Positions 24,561 through 34,010 of a DNA stretch of 64,000 bases are shown one piece after another. The position numbers were made by a program, and so were the translations under genes. Under the pieces are notes generated by a model that made no database searches, was not told the origin of the DNA, and was given only the letters and a program-made list of their open reading frames with translations. The stretch's first letter is position 1; every line of letters starts with the position of its first letter. The DNA comes from Candidatus Obscuribacterales bacterium (GTDB lineage Bacteria > Cyanobacteriota > Vampirovibrionia > Obscuribacterales > Obscuribacteraceae): the NCBI GenBank assembly GCA_021732025.1, contig JAKFVU010000082.1:1-64000 (forward strand), given 5' to 3'.

Positions 24561-26156
24561 CTAATGTTGGCGACGGTGGTGTCTTGGCGTCACCGGTGCT
24601 GCAATTGCTTGACTCGCAGCTGGCTTTTCACCTGACTTTTCACCTGACTTTTCGCCTGGCTTGGTGGCGGATTTGGTTTCAGCTCTGCTAATAGGGGCAT
24701 TTTTCAGCCTTTCAATCAAATCAGAAAGAGCAATTCTCAGCTCTTTGACCGATGGCGTATGTCCATTGATCATGATGGTGACAGCTTCTGTTTGATTGTA
24801 GTTGTTCACCAGGATGCCGCTGATAGCCCGTACAGTATCCATGGCTCCGGTCTTAAAACGATAAGAACTGCTGCCTTCTCCAGTGGCTCGTAGGAGGTCT
24901 AAATAAGGAGCACTAGCTGCTTCAGCTGCCATATGCTTTAAAACTAAATTGAGGGCATGGGGAGTGATGCAGTCTTTGCGCGAGAGGCCACAACCATCAA
25001 ATAGCACCACTTCGCGCCCCGGCACACCTATAGATGAGAGCCATTCGCCAATTTTTAGCAACCCTCTTTCTTCTAAAGTTCTAGTTTCTATTCGACTGCT
25101 CTTGCCCGCTGGCTTACCTGCTCTTACTTTGATTAAGTCATTAAGAGCAATGGTACGCAAGAGCTGTTGAGCATACAAATTATCACTTTCATGCAGACAC
25201 AGTCGGATAATTTGCGAAAGGGGCTTCGAACTATGATCGGCAAGTACTGTGCGAGGCTCACTAGCACTATCTTTGGCACTATCATTTGTGATCATTGCCT
25301 GCATCGAAGTTTTGACATGTTGATCGTTCAAAATCGATTGATAGATAGCAGTATTGTAGGCATCTGGGTTGGCCACTACATAGGGGCCATCTCTCTTAAT
25401 AGAATTGTCAATTTTGCCATTGCTACCGTAAGCGGTGCCTCGACTTATGGTGACAATGTTGCTCGAGGCATCAAGCGACAACCAGGCTGAACCAATACCC
25501 GACTGCAATAATGTATCGAGTATTGCTAAACCGCTGCCGCGGCTATCTGCGACTCGCAGCTGCTTTGGCAAACCGCTAATGAAAGCAATGTTTCTGTCGA
25601 TAACTAAATTCGATGAAACTGGCATCCAGTCTTGACCGAAGTCTTCTGCCAGCCAGCTAACTGCATAATTATCGTGCCCTTCTGGCGGACACGAAACCAA
25701 AATCTTTCCTTCGACCAATGTGATACCGGCATCACGAACTAAATTCATGAGATCGCTTCGAGTCAAGCTTGGATCTTGACTCGTTTCAAGAATGAGATCT
25801 CCTTTGAGAACGGTGCCAGACACTGTGCCATTTGTAGTTAATCTAGTATGGTAAACATAGTTAGGTCCAAGGGCGTCGTAAATGCATGATGTCGTCATTA
25901 CCTTGGCTGTTGATGCCGGTGTTGAGCGTCGGCTTCCAGCACTCTCGAAAATTACTTTGCCACTGGGAAGTTCCATAACTTCTACGCCGACTCGTGAATG
26001 GCTTAAGTCGGCACGGCCCAGCCAGCTTTTACAGGCGCTGACGCAATCGGCAGCATGTCTGGCTTGAGGGGCAGCCTCAGCAATTGGCAGAGGCGAAATT
26101 AGCGATAATGGTAGAAGAGTCGATAGAGCAAGAAGAGAGATAGCAAATTTTTTCAT
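24561..26156 (-). CDS. dacB: D-alanyl-D-alanine carboxypeptidase/endopeptidase, PBP4 type
   Basis: An S13-family penicillin-binding protein of 531 residues from ATG 26156, which gives the signal peptide MKKFAISLLALST...AEAA; an upstream TTG at 26177 is less likely. The three active-site motifs are present: STAK (Ser82, Lys85), SDN (324-326) and KTG (435-437). The long inserted domain typical of PBP4 lies between the first two. It removes terminal D-Ala or cleaves cross-links in peptidoglycan in the periplasm. The C-terminal tail carries GEKS repeats encoded by a 12-base repeat. It is 51 bases downstream of 3-hydroxybutyrate dehydrogenase. Confidence 0.95.
   Translation of the reverse strand: MKKFAISLLALSTLLPLSLISPLPIAEAAPQARHAADCVSACKSWLGRADLSHSRVGVEVMELPSGKVIFESAGSRRSTPASTAKVMTTSCIYDALGPNYVYHTRLTTNGTVSGTVLKGDLILETSQDPSLTRSDLMNLVRDAGITLVEGKILVSCPPEGHDNYAVSWLAEDFGQDWMPVSSNLVIDRNIAFISGLPKQLRVADSRGSGLAILDTLLQSGIGSAWLSLDASSNIVTISRGTAYGSNGKIDNSIKRDGPYVVANPDAYNTAIYQSILNDQHVKTSMQAMITNDSAKDSASEPRTVLADHSSKPLSQIIRLCLHESDNLYAQQLLRTIALNDLIKVRAGKPAGKSSRIETRTLEERGLLKIGEWLSSIGVPGREVVLFDGCGLSRKDCITPHALNLVLKHMAAEAASAPYLDLLRATGEGSSSYRFKTGAMDTVRAISGILVNNYNQTEAVTIMINGHTPSVKELRIALSDLIERLKNAPISRAETKSATKPGEKSGEKSGEKPAASQAIAAPVTPRHHRRQH
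24625..24660 (-). repeat. 12-base coding repeat in dacB tail
   Basis: Three units (24625-24636 and 24637-24648 identical, 24649-24660 with two changes) encode the repeated PGEK/SGEK tetrapeptide at the C-terminus of the PBP4-type protein. The array keeps frame, so copy-number change would only alter the length of the charged tail. Confidence 0.85.
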
Positions 26157-26207
26157 ACGGAATTCCAATGACTGCAATTGATCAGGTATTTAGATTTGAA
26201 ATATTTT

Positions 26208-26999
26208 CTAGCGGGCAGTCCAGCCGCCATCAATTGGCATTGATGCACCAGTTATAGAAGCAGCACTTGATGAAGCTAAGAACAGGCAAAGTGCGGCCAG
26301 TTCATCTAGTGCGACAAAGCGCAAACTTGGTTGTTTTTCTGACAGTAACTTCTCTACTGCTTGATCGTGACTGATACCATCTTTGGCGGCAATGGCGTCA
26401 ACTTGAGCCTCAACCAAAGGAGTTAGTACCCAGCCTGGGCAGACAGAATTAGCCGTAATGTTTTGTTGTGCGCATTCTAAGGCAACTACTTTTGTCAGGC
26501 CGATAATGCCATGTTTCGCCGCCACGTAGGCTGCTTTTTGCACTGAGGCAACCAGTCCGTGCACCGAAGCAATGTTGATAATGCGGCCGAAATTGCGTTC
26601 TTTCATCAGCGGTAGAGCCAGTCTGGTTGTATGAAAAGCAGAAGAGAGATTGATTGAGATGATCTGATCCCATTTCTCAGCAGGAAAATCTTCAACATTT
26701 GCAGTGTATTGGATACCAGCATTATTGATTAAAACATCGAGGCTACCAAGTTTCTCTTGGGTGGTCTTGATCAAACGTTCGATATCGGCAGTGACGCTCA
26801 TATCTGAGGGAATATGAATGGCTTCTTTGGCACCATTGGCTTTGAGTTCAGCCAACACTGAAGCAATTTCTTCGTCTTTGCCAAAGCCATTAATAGCAAT
26901 TGACAGATTGTTCTTGGCGAAGCCTAATGCTATGGCCTTGCCAATACCTGAGGTCGCACCTGTTACTAGAATAGTGGTGGGTTCTTGAGCTATGGACAT
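26208..26999 (-). CDS. 3-hydroxybutyrate dehydrogenase (SDR family)
   Basis: A 263-residue classical short-chain dehydrogenase. The NAD-binding TGATSGIG (13-20), NNAG (92-95), catalytic Ser145 and YVAAK (Tyr158, Lys162) are all present. The overall sequence, including ASVHGLVAS and the PGWVLTPLVE segment with ending IDGGWTA, matches D-3-hydroxybutyrate dehydrogenase, which interconverts 3-hydroxybutyrate and acetoacetate. This fits turnover of polyhydroxybutyrate or ketone-body-like carbon. It is tightly coupled to the thioesterase upstream (nine bases). Confidence 0.9.
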   Translation of the reverse strand: MSIAQEPTTILVTGATSGIGKAIALGFAKNNLSIAINGFGKDEEIASVLAELKANGAKEAIHIPSDMSVTADIERLIKTTQEKLGSLDVLINNAGIQYTANVEDFPAEKWDQIISINLSSAFHTTRLALPLMKERNFGRIINIASVHGLVASVQKAAYVAAKHGIIGLTKVVALECAQQNITANSVCPGWVLTPLVEAQVDAIAAKDGISHDQAVEKLLSEKQPSLRFVALDELAALCLFLASSSAASITGASMPIDGGWTAR

Positions 27000-27008
27000 T
27001 ACTGTTAC

Positions 27009-27449
27009 CTACTTGTTGTAATTCTCAAACTTTAAAACAATCTGTTTTGGCAGCTTCACTGGTTTTTGCGTAACAGCGTCAACGAATAAACCAATATGGC
27101 TGGCCTTAGTGGTGAGTATGCCGTCAACTCTAAACTCACCCATAAATTGCATGCTAGCCGCACCAAGCTTTTCAATCCACATGTGGCCAATAGGCTTGTC
27201 AAATAGTTTGATTGCGCGCTTATACTCAATTGAAGAAGAAGCCAAAATGGGCATGAAACCTTCGGCCATTAGGTCTTCCAGCGGAAAGTTCTCTTCTAAT
27301 AGCTGCAGTCGCAAATCTTCTAGCCAGCGAAAATAAACGATATTAGAGACATGATTCGCGTAGTCAATATCGTATGTGGCCACTTTTACAGCCATTGTTG
27401 TTTCAAAGCGCCGATCGCCATGACCTAATTTCTGACCTGTTGAATTCAT
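27009..27449 (-). CDS. acyl-CoA thioesterase, 4HBT hot-dog family
   Basis: A hot-dog-fold thioesterase of the YbgC/FadM type. ATG 27449 is chosen because GGAG lies six bases upstream, giving 146 residues; a TTG at 27467 would add six. The catalytic region DIDYANHVSNIVYFRWLED (Asp after the first strand and the HVSN turn) is typical. It would hydrolyse short or medium acyl-CoA. Adjacent 3-hydroxybutyrate dehydrogenase suggests a role in releasing 3-hydroxyacyl or acetoacetyl groups. Confidence 0.87.
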   Translation of the reverse strand: MNSTGQKLGHGDRRFETTMAVKVATYDIDYANHVSNIVYFRWLEDLRLQLLEENFPLEDLMAEGFMPILASSSIEYKRAIKLFDKPIGHMWIEKLGAASMQFMGEFRVDGILTTKASHIGLFVDAVTQKPVKLPKQIVLKFENYNK

Positions 27450-27552
27450 TTGTACTCCTGCCATCAACTGATCATAGCGAGTTAAAAATATTGCTTGGCT
27501 TAACAGCCTACTTGGCTTGTCACTTTGTTACTTAATTCTTCTAGTGCCAGGC

Positions 27553-28572
27553 CTAGTGCAGAGGCTTAAAAACGTCAAGTGTAGCGTTGCTCTTCGAGGC
27601 CGAATCGACAACTCTCAATCTTCCTTCTGTTTCTTTGGGCAGACCAGATTTCCAGAAAGTTCGTGCTCGCACAATAACAGACTTTAGCCTTGGCAATTTT
27701 GATAGCTGCTCCAGACTCTTCTCAGTAACAGCAGTATCTGTGATATTGAGCGATTTTAGACTCTTCATATTGGCCAGATAGGCTATGCATGAGTCGTCGA
27801 AGGCCTTGTTGCCGCGCACGTCTAAGCTCTTAAGCTCTTTGGCGGCTGGCAAAACTGCGACATCAACTTTGCTTAGGTTGACAGCGCTGAGGTCGAGTTC
27901 ACGCATTTGTCCAAGGATGGGCTTTAGCTTGGCGAGGCTACCAGGCTTTAAATTTGTGCCGTGGAGATTAAGAACTGAGAGATATCGAAGCTTATTCAAA
28001 GCGTCCAAATTAGTGCCCACGACATCGGTTCCGCTCAATCGAAGCGACATTAAACAAGCAAAATTACCAACCTGAGGAAGGCACTTATCGCTCACCAGTG
28101 TGCCATCTAGATTAAGGTAAGTGAGTCCTTTGAAGTTTTTCAGATGCTGCATATGGGCATCAGTGAAGTCTAGCTTCGAGGCAATCATGTTAATCACGGG
28201 CAGTGCTGCCAGCTGCTCAATGCTGCGCATTTGCTCAAGTGCTTCTATGGTCAAAATCACTTCAAGATTGAGGCTTTTCGGGACCTTTATTTTACCTGTC
28301 GCCAAGACTCGCCCTTTAACTTTGCCAGCGTCCTCGCGGCCCATATTCCATAAAATCTCAGCTACTGGCGGGCCACTAGGAAAACTCAGTTCGCAATAAT
28401 CGTTCTTAGAGACTGCCTTTGAAGCTTTGGCAGGCTGATCGGCATTCTTCGCCAAGACCGCAAAGGACGATAGGCAACCGCCCAAGGCTAGAACAATGGT
28501 AGCTTTGAAAATGTCATTAAAAATACAATTGGTGCTGGTGCGAATCACTCTCTCTGAGAAAATTTTGGACAA
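27553..28572 (-). CDS. exported leucine-rich-repeat protein
   Basis: A 339-residue protein with a basic N-terminus, a hydrophobic segment (about 24-41) serving as signal or anchor, then roughly seven leucine-rich repeats of about 24 residues, for example LTYLNLDGTLVSDKCLPQVG, LKSLDVRGNKAFDDSCIAYL and LKSLNITDTAVTEKSLEQLS. The GTG at 28548 is an alternative to the TTG start at 28572. It is divergent from a Ser/Thr kinase that carries a C-terminal LRR with the same style of repeat, so the pair probably arose by sharing or duplicating the sensor module. Confidence 0.8.
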   Translation of the reverse strand: MSKIFSERVIRTSTNCIFNDIFKATIVLALGGCLSSFAVLAKNADQPAKASKAVSKNDYCELSFPSGPPVAEILWNMGREDAGKVKGRVLATGKIKVPKSLNLEVILTIEALEQMRSIEQLAALPVINMIASKLDFTDAHMQHLKNFKGLTYLNLDGTLVSDKCLPQVGNFACLMSLRLSGTDVVGTNLDALNKLRYLSVLNLHGTNLKPGSLAKLKPILGQMRELDLSAVNLSKVDVAVLPAAKELKSLDVRGNKAFDDSCIAYLANMKSLKSLNITDTAVTEKSLEQLSKLPRLKSVIVRARTFWKSGLPKETEGRLRVVDSASKSNATLDVFKPLH

Positions 28573-28658
28573 GTTCGCGGATTCCTCTTTATCAATACAT
28601 GTTTATTGGTGCATGTAGAGTATAAATAGCACAGTCAAGCAAAAGTGTTTATAGCGCA

Positions 28659-30854
28659 ATGGCCAACCATTCAAAAAGCCTAAACAATGGCACTATTATT
28701 GACGGCACTTATCGTGTCCTCGATTTCTTAGGCGAGGGCGGAATGGGCATTGTCTACAAAGTAGAACATGCTCAGATGAATAGAACTTTTGCGCTAAAGA
28801 TTCTTAAAACGAGCCAATTATCAGAATCTACCTGGCAGCGCTTTCGCAATGAAGCACAAGCAATTGCCAGACTAGATCATCGAAACGTAGTCAAAATCTA
28901 CGACATGAACCAAACAGAAAACGGGCGACCATTTTATACGATGGACTTTCTCGTTGGAGTGTCACTGTCTGACTATTTGAAAGAGCACAAGGTCGTAACC
29001 TTAGCGCAGGCTCTTCACATCTTCCGCCAAGTTTGCTCAGGCCTTGCTTATGCTCATTCGCGTGGAATCGTCCATCGTGATATAAAACCAGGCAACATAA
29101 TGTTGCTGACTGACCCGAAGACACAACAGTTTCAGGTCAAAATTGTAGATTTTGGCATTGCCAAGCTAATAGATGATGAAGGACACACAATTCAAGGCCT
29201 GACCAAACCTGGTGAGGTATTTGGTAGTCCGTTATATATGAGCCCAGAACAATGTGAGGGGCGCAGACTAGATGCTCGCTCTGACATGTATTCAGTGGGT
29301 GTAGCACTGTTCAAGGCTCTAACTGGCAAGACTCCTTTTCGTGGTCGCAACGCCATCGAAACCACTATGCTGCACCAGTCTGCAGTGCCACCGCTTTTAA
29401 ATTCCATATCAGCGGAACTGCAGTTTCCGCCAAAGCTTGAAAAAATTATAGATAAGATGCTGGCAAAGTCACCAGATCAACGCTTCCAATCTTTAGCTGA
29501 GGTGGAAAATGAGTTGCAGAATCTGCAAATCAAAATTGATCAGGCACCACTAGCAGTAGCACTAGGTGAAGCAGAAGCTGAAGAAGTTCTTGACGATCAG
29601 CTTGAGCAAACTGAGACTGTTACGGCCTCTGGTACTGTCTCGGGTACGCAAACTGTCGAGCAAAAGAGGCTCAATCTAAAGTTGACAGTTATGGTAGCTT
29701 TCGCTTTTATTGCCATTGGTTTAGCCATTACCATGCTGTTTGCCATGACTAGAAATTTGGCAGCAAAAAAAGCACCGAATCTTGCCGTACAAAATTCTCC
29801 TATTGCAAATCCTTCAGCCAAGAATACAAAGACAGCCACAAAGCCTGAAGTGATGAAAGATGCTTTGGCTGCAGCTCCTGAAATGGAAAACTATGGCAAT
29901 GAATTGACTGGCTCAGTGGGGCAATCGACTTCCAAAGATTTGATTGATTTAGAGCAAGATGAAAAAGTTGATGTTCAGAAATTTTTAAAAGCGAAGTTTC
30001 AGCCTTTCGCTAGGTCGAGACAATTACCTGATGGTGAGAGCGGAATAGAATTTCAGTTTCCTCAACAATTCTCAATTGGCACTGTGATTTTTAGCCCTAA
30101 GAAAGCAGAGATTCATAACAAAAATAGTGCAGACAGGGACATTATTAAGGCACCCGCCCAAGGACTACAGCAAGTTCCTGCTGGTGCCGCAGTGCGCTTC
30201 GAGGCCAATGAATTGGTAGGCGACTTTCCTCAGCTGCTCAGCTATTTTCAAGCAACAGATTTATTTGATCTACGCTTAGCAAAAGGCACAAGCCGCAGCG
30301 CTGAGCTCATCAAAAACATAGCATTGTTGACTAACCTACAAGGCTTAGAGCTTGCCTCCTGCGAATTGGCTGATAGTGACCTGCCAATATTAGAGCCGCT
30401 AGTCAATTTAAAGACTCTCAACATCAGTCGCTGTCAAATAAGTGGAGAGGCTCTTGCTAAAAGCCCTCTGATCTCACACATTCATGTTCTTGATGTTGAA
30501 GGTATGAAAAATGTCAGCCCTTTGATTGAAGCTCTGGGGGCAAATAATGAGCAACTTTGGCTTAACTATTGTCTTCTTACTGCTGCCGATCTGCGTAAAC
30601 TTGCTGCCTTACCAAATCTTACTGTTCTGCATCTTAAGGGCTGTGAAATTACTGACAGCGATTTTTCCAATCTTGCAGGCATGAAACAGCTAATGGTTTT
30701 GAACCTTAAGGATTGCAATAAACTTACTCCAGCATCAGTTGAGACAATAAAATCATTGAAAAAATTGAATACCCTGACCCTTTCTCCTCAACTCAACACC
30801 GATGCAATATATGCCAAATTAAAAGCAAGCTTGCCCGGTCTGATACTGCTTTGA
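28659..30854 (+). CDS. transmembrane Ser/Thr protein kinase with LRR domain
   Basis: A 731-residue PknB-type receptor kinase. The kinase domain (18-290) has GEGGMG (25-30), Lys47, an HRD triad (139-141), DIKPGN, and DFG (164-166), so it should be active. One membrane helix lies at 342-363. The extracytoplasmic part ends in an LRR domain (about 545-715) with units such as LQGLELASCELADSDLPILE and LTVLHLKGCEITDSDFSNLA. It phosphorylates Ser/Thr in response to something recognised outside. It is divergent from an exported LRR protein. Confidence 0.93.
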   Translation: MANHSKSLNNGTIIDGTYRVLDFLGEGGMGIVYKVEHAQMNRTFALKILKTSQLSESTWQRFRNEAQAIARLDHRNVVKIYDMNQTENGRPFYTMDFLVGVSLSDYLKEHKVVTLAQALHIFRQVCSGLAYAHSRGIVHRDIKPGNIMLLTDPKTQQFQVKIVDFGIAKLIDDEGHTIQGLTKPGEVFGSPLYMSPEQCEGRRLDARSDMYSVGVALFKALTGKTPFRGRNAIETTMLHQSAVPPLLNSISAELQFPPKLEKIIDKMLAKSPDQRFQSLAEVENELQNLQIKIDQAPLAVALGEAEAEEVLDDQLEQTETVTASGTVSGTQTVEQKRLNLKLTVMVAFAFIAIGLAITMLFAMTRNLAAKKAPNLAVQNSPIANPSAKNTKTATKPEVMKDALAAAPEMENYGNELTGSVGQSTSKDLIDLEQDEKVDVQKFLKAKFQPFARSRQLPDGESGIEFQFPQQFSIGTVIFSPKKAEIHNKNSADRDIIKAPAQGLQQVPAGAAVRFEANELVGDFPQLLSYFQATDLFDLRLAKGTSRSAELIKNIALLTNLQGLELASCELADSDLPILEPLVNLKTLNISRCQISGEALAKSPLISHIHVLDVEGMKNVSPLIEALGANNEQLWLNYCLLTAADLRKLAALPNLTVLHLKGCEITDSDFSNLAGMKQLMVLNLKDCNKLTPASVETIKSLKKLNTLTLSPQLNTDAIYAKLKASLPGLILL

Positions 30855-30906
30855 TAGCCATCGTTATCTTCAGGTACAATTGTCTCGCTTAAACATGAGG
30901 ATAGCC

Positions 30907-31140
30907 GTGTCACTTTCAACCATCAAAACAGCCATTGCCAACGGCAAAATGACTTGCCCTACCTGCAAAAAGCCAGTCAAATCATTTGAAAAGTTTGTTG
31001 AGATGACTGAGTCTGTCTGGGACGGTGCTGGTGATTCTAACCTAGAGACTAAGGGCTCTAAGGTCACACTGATTTGTGGAAATGCCGGTTGCGACTGGAA
31101 AGAGCGCACCGAGTATTGGGGCGAATATATCAGCGACTAG
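30907..31140 (+). CDS. small zinc-ribbon protein
   Basis: A 77-residue protein from GTG 30907 (GAGG seven bases upstream); longer starts at TTG 30880 and ATG 30895 are possible. Two knuckles, CPTC near residues 17-20 and CGNAGC near the C-terminus, can bind one zinc. The long loop between them carries Trp and acidic residues. Its function is unknown; candidates are nucleic-acid or protein binding. It lies 52 bases after the LRR kinase on the same strand. Confidence 0.7.
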   Translation: MSLSTIKTAIANGKMTCPTCKKPVKSFEKFVEMTESVWDGAGDSNLETKGSKVTLICGNAGCDWKERTEYWGEYISD

Positions 31141-31149
31141 CTAAATCTA

Positions 31150-32052
31150 TTAGTTAGATTCTGCTTCTGTCTTAACTTCAGCTGGCACAGCCGCAGGAGC
31201 TGGCGATTCTGGTACAGCCGCAGGTTTTTCTACTTTAGCCTCTTCCACAGGTTTAGCCGCTGGTGGCGGCGAGGCTGGCGGATTGAGCTTACTTTCAAGT
31301 GTTGTCACTTTCTTGTTAGTCTCTTCGGCTTCGACGTTATTGCCTTGGGCCATTTGCACGTCAGACAGCTTCCTTAATGTGTTGACAACGTCTCTGCTGT
31401 CACCTGTGGCACGCAATCTGACATTCACAGCCTGTTTTAGAAGCGATTCAGAAGCACCTAAGTGTCCACGTTCGCGCAAAGTTATAGCTAAGCGTTCAAG
31501 CTTCTGGGCTTCTTCAATTTGATCGAGGGGTTCCCCTCTGCCGGCGTTAACGGAACTACCTGTGGCAGCCTTGTGGAAGGCTGTTTCTATTTCGTTCAAG
31601 CGGCTCTCGCGCGCGGCCAGGTTCTCTAAAGCTCTAGCCAGAGCATCTGTGGCGATGTTCTTGTCTTTCTGTGTGCCATTTTCTGCTAGTGACTGTAAGG
31701 CTGAAACAGTTCCTGGACTTGAGAAGATACCGGCAAATTTGGTCGCGAGCTCGGCATTGGTGAGCGACGAAATGGCAAGAATAGCGGCCCTCTTGCTCTG
31801 GTCATTACCCATAAGGTGGGGAATGAATTTCTCAATAGTCTGAATCTCTTGAAGATGCAGCTGCTGTTGGTTATACGTATAGGTGAACCAGCCGCCCATT
31901 ACGAAGATAAGAGCGCCCGAGATAATCGGAGCGACTGCCCCTAATTTATCCCAAACATCTTTCTTCGGCTTGTTGCGAATATGCTCGGGATCTAGTGCCA
32001 GACGCTCGTCTGGGTCAAAAGTATCTCGTTGCGATTTCTCAGTTTCAATCAT
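31150..32052 (-). CDS. single-TM protein with TPR-like helices
   Basis: A 300-residue membrane protein. The start is set at ATG 32052 (AAGG six bases before) instead of 32094, because the extra residues lack support. A charged cytoplasmic N-terminus precedes one membrane helix (near 40-60, PIISGALIFVMGGWFTYTY). An alpha-helical region with TPR-like hairpins follows (LERLAITLRERGHLGASESL...NVRLRATG), and then a Pro/Ala/Glu/Lys-rich tail. It is probably anchored with the helical part outside. No enzymatic motif is visible. Confidence 0.75.
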   Translation of the reverse strand: MIETEKSQRDTFDPDERLALDPEHIRNKPKKDVWDKLGAVAPIISGALIFVMGGWFTYTYNQQQLHLQEIQTIEKFIPHLMGNDQSKRAAILAISSLTNAELATKFAGIFSSPGTVSALQSLAENGTQKDKNIATDALARALENLAARESRLNEIETAFHKAATGSSVNAGRGEPLDQIEEAQKLERLAITLRERGHLGASESLLKQAVNVRLRATGDSRDVVNTLRKLSDVQMAQGNNVEAEETNKKVTTLESKLNPPASPPPAAKPVEEAKVEKPAAVPESPAPAAVPAEVKTEAESN

Positions 32053-32170
32053 ATTTGCCTTCACAACTAATAAGAATACAAGTGCTTCCACCACTTGTCG
32101 ACCTTTGTTGAGACAATAAACGGCTATTGTTATGTTCAGTATTTAAACTTGTTAGTGGAAGGTAAATATA

Positions 32171-33169
32171 TTGAGATCGATCGTTGTTACCGCCGCAGGC
32201 GGCCCCGAGGTATTGCAGTTACAGACTCGTTCTCAGCCACCTTTCTCGGCCAGCCAAATACTTGTAGCTATCAAAGCAACAGCGATTAACAGAGCCGATA
32301 CGTTACAAAGAAAGGGTAAGTATCCAGCTCCAGCCGACGTCGTTCAAGATGTCTTAGGTCTTGAATATGCCGGAGTCGTAGAAGCTGTAGGAGCCGATGT
32401 TAGTGGCTTCAAGAGCGGAGACAGAGTGTTTGGCTTGGCGCCAGCTGGAACCTACCAAGAGTTCGTTGCGGTGGAAAGCGCCACAGTGATGCACCTCCCC
32501 TCAAATCTTTCTTATGTTGAAGCTGCAGCCATCCCTGAGGCCTATATAACCGCCTACGACGCCATCAGTCTGCAAGCTGGCTTAACTTCCGCGGAAACCC
32601 TTTTGGTCAGCGCTGCTGCTAGTGGTGTGGGTATAGCGGCCTCGCAGATTGCAAAGGCCATGCAGGTGAAAGTCATTGGAACTGTGCGGCAGCAAGCAAA
32701 AGCTGATCGTATCAAGGCCCTTTTTGATCATGTGCTTACAATTGAAGGCGGGCAATTTGCAGAAGCAGTCAATGGCATAGAGCCGTTGGGTGTTGATGTG
32801 GTCTTAGAGTTAGTTGGTGGCAACTATGTAGAAGAAGATCTCAAATGCGTCCGCCGCCTCGGCCGGATCATGGTAGTGGGTCTGCTTGCTGGTGCAAAAT
32901 GCGAACTGAATTTAGCTTCACTGCTGACCAAACGCATCACACTGAAAGGCACATCGTTGCGTTCGCGCAGCAATGATGAAAAAGCCAAAGTAACCAGAGC
33001 ATTTGAGAAAAACATTGTTCCTTACTTTGTTAGTGGTGCTATAAAACCTATTATTGAAAAGGTTTTTCCATTAGAACAAGCCGCAGCAGCACACGCTTTG
33101 ATGGAAGCAGACCAAAATATTGGCAAGATTGTGCTTAATCTTGAACTCGAGCCAAAGACTAATGCCTAA
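32171..33169 (+). CDS. NADPH:quinone oxidoreductase, zeta-crystallin type
   Basis: A 332-residue medium-chain dehydrogenase/reductase without the catalytic or structural zinc ligands, as in quinone oxidoreductases. The signature GLEYAGVVEAVG, the RVFGLAPAGTYQE strand and the nucleotide-binding AAASGVGIAASQIAKA are present. It should reduce quinones or enones with NADPH. The start is TTG with a GGAAGG about ten bases upstream. The next gene starts inside its last codons, so both are translated together. Confidence 0.92.
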   Translation: MRSIVVTAAGGPEVLQLQTRSQPPFSASQILVAIKATAINRADTLQRKGKYPAPADVVQDVLGLEYAGVVEAVGADVSGFKSGDRVFGLAPAGTYQEFVAVESATVMHLPSNLSYVEAAAIPEAYITAYDAISLQAGLTSAETLLVSAAASGVGIAASQIAKAMQVKVIGTVRQQAKADRIKALFDHVLTIEGGQFAEAVNGIEPLGVDVVLELVGGNYVEEDLKCVRRLGRIMVVGLLAGAKCELNLASLLTKRITLKGTSLRSRSNDEKAKVTRAFEKNIVPYFVSGAIKPIIEKVFPLEQAAAAHALMEADQNIGKIVLNLELEPKTNA

Positions 33170-34010
33170 CTTCACTCTTGCCACTACCGACGATGGCTCG
33201 CTCTCTTTGCATGAAACCAGCTTAAATGAGTTGTATCATAATAAAGCTGGTGCCTTCACCGAGGCAGTCACTAACTATGTACAGCCTACCATGCAGTTTC
33301 TAGCCATAGCTAGAGACAAAAATACTTCGTTGAATGTGCTCGATAGTTGTTTTGGTCTGGGCTATAATAGTTTGGCATTGGCAAATGAATTTGCCTCATC
33401 TGCTCAATTCAAATTGCAAGTCGACGCTGTGGAACTCGACGACGAAGTTATTGCAATGGTGCCCCAGGTGTTAGCCCAGCCTTGTTTTGCGGCTCTTCCA
33501 AAGCAAAGCTTAGAGCAGCTGAATTTTAATATCAGTGTTTGTGATTTGCGTTCGTTTTTACTTGCAAGAGATAAAGATTCTAAACCGTACGATGTGATTT
33601 TCCACGATCCCTTTTCACCCAAAAAAGTACCAGAGCTGTGGAGTGTCGATCTATTTCAGCACTACTTCGATGCCATGGCTGACAACAGTGTTCTCTTGAC
33701 CTATGCTTGCGCTCCGGCGGTTCGGGGTGCTCTAATTTCATTAGGCTTCAAGGTCTTTCGCACCACAGGACTTGGTCGCAAAAATGGTGGCACTATTGCC
33801 GTAAAAACAAGTAGTGTTAGCCTCGCCCAAGACCTTTTAGACGCAGGAACCTGCATCTTTGCCATTGAAGGTGAAGAGCTGAGGCGCCTTGGCAAAAGCT
33901 CACAGGTGCCCTTTCGCGACCCGAATCTATGCGACGACAGTGCAACAATCATAGCTCGCCGCGAAGCTGAGCAGCAGGAGTTTCGCCGGCAGAGTGGTCT
34001 AACTAAATAA
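33162..34010 (+). CDS. MnmC-like SAM-dependent methyltransferase domain protein
   Basis: A 282-residue protein from ATG 33162, overlapping the preceding stop by eight bases. It corresponds to the methyltransferase half of MnmC (tRNA 5-methylaminomethyl-2-thiouridine synthesis). Support comes from the opening TLATTDDGSLSLHETSLNEL, the SAM-binding LDSCFGLGYNSL and the catalytic DVIFHDPFSPKKVPELWS. The FAD oxidoreductase domain of full MnmC is missing, as in many bacteria with stand-alone versions. It should be cytoplasmic and act on wobble-position U34. Confidence 0.85.
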   Translation: MPNFTLATTDDGSLSLHETSLNELYHNKAGAFTEAVTNYVQPTMQFLAIARDKNTSLNVLDSCFGLGYNSLALANEFASSAQFKLQVDAVELDDEVIAMVPQVLAQPCFAALPKQSLEQLNFNISVCDLRSFLLARDKDSKPYDVIFHDPFSPKKVPELWSVDLFQHYFDAMADNSVLLTYACAPAVRGALISLGFKVFRTTGLGRKNGGTIAVKTSSVSLAQDLLDAGTCIFAIEGEELRRLGKSSQVPFRDPNLCDDSATIIARREAEQQEFRRQSGLTK

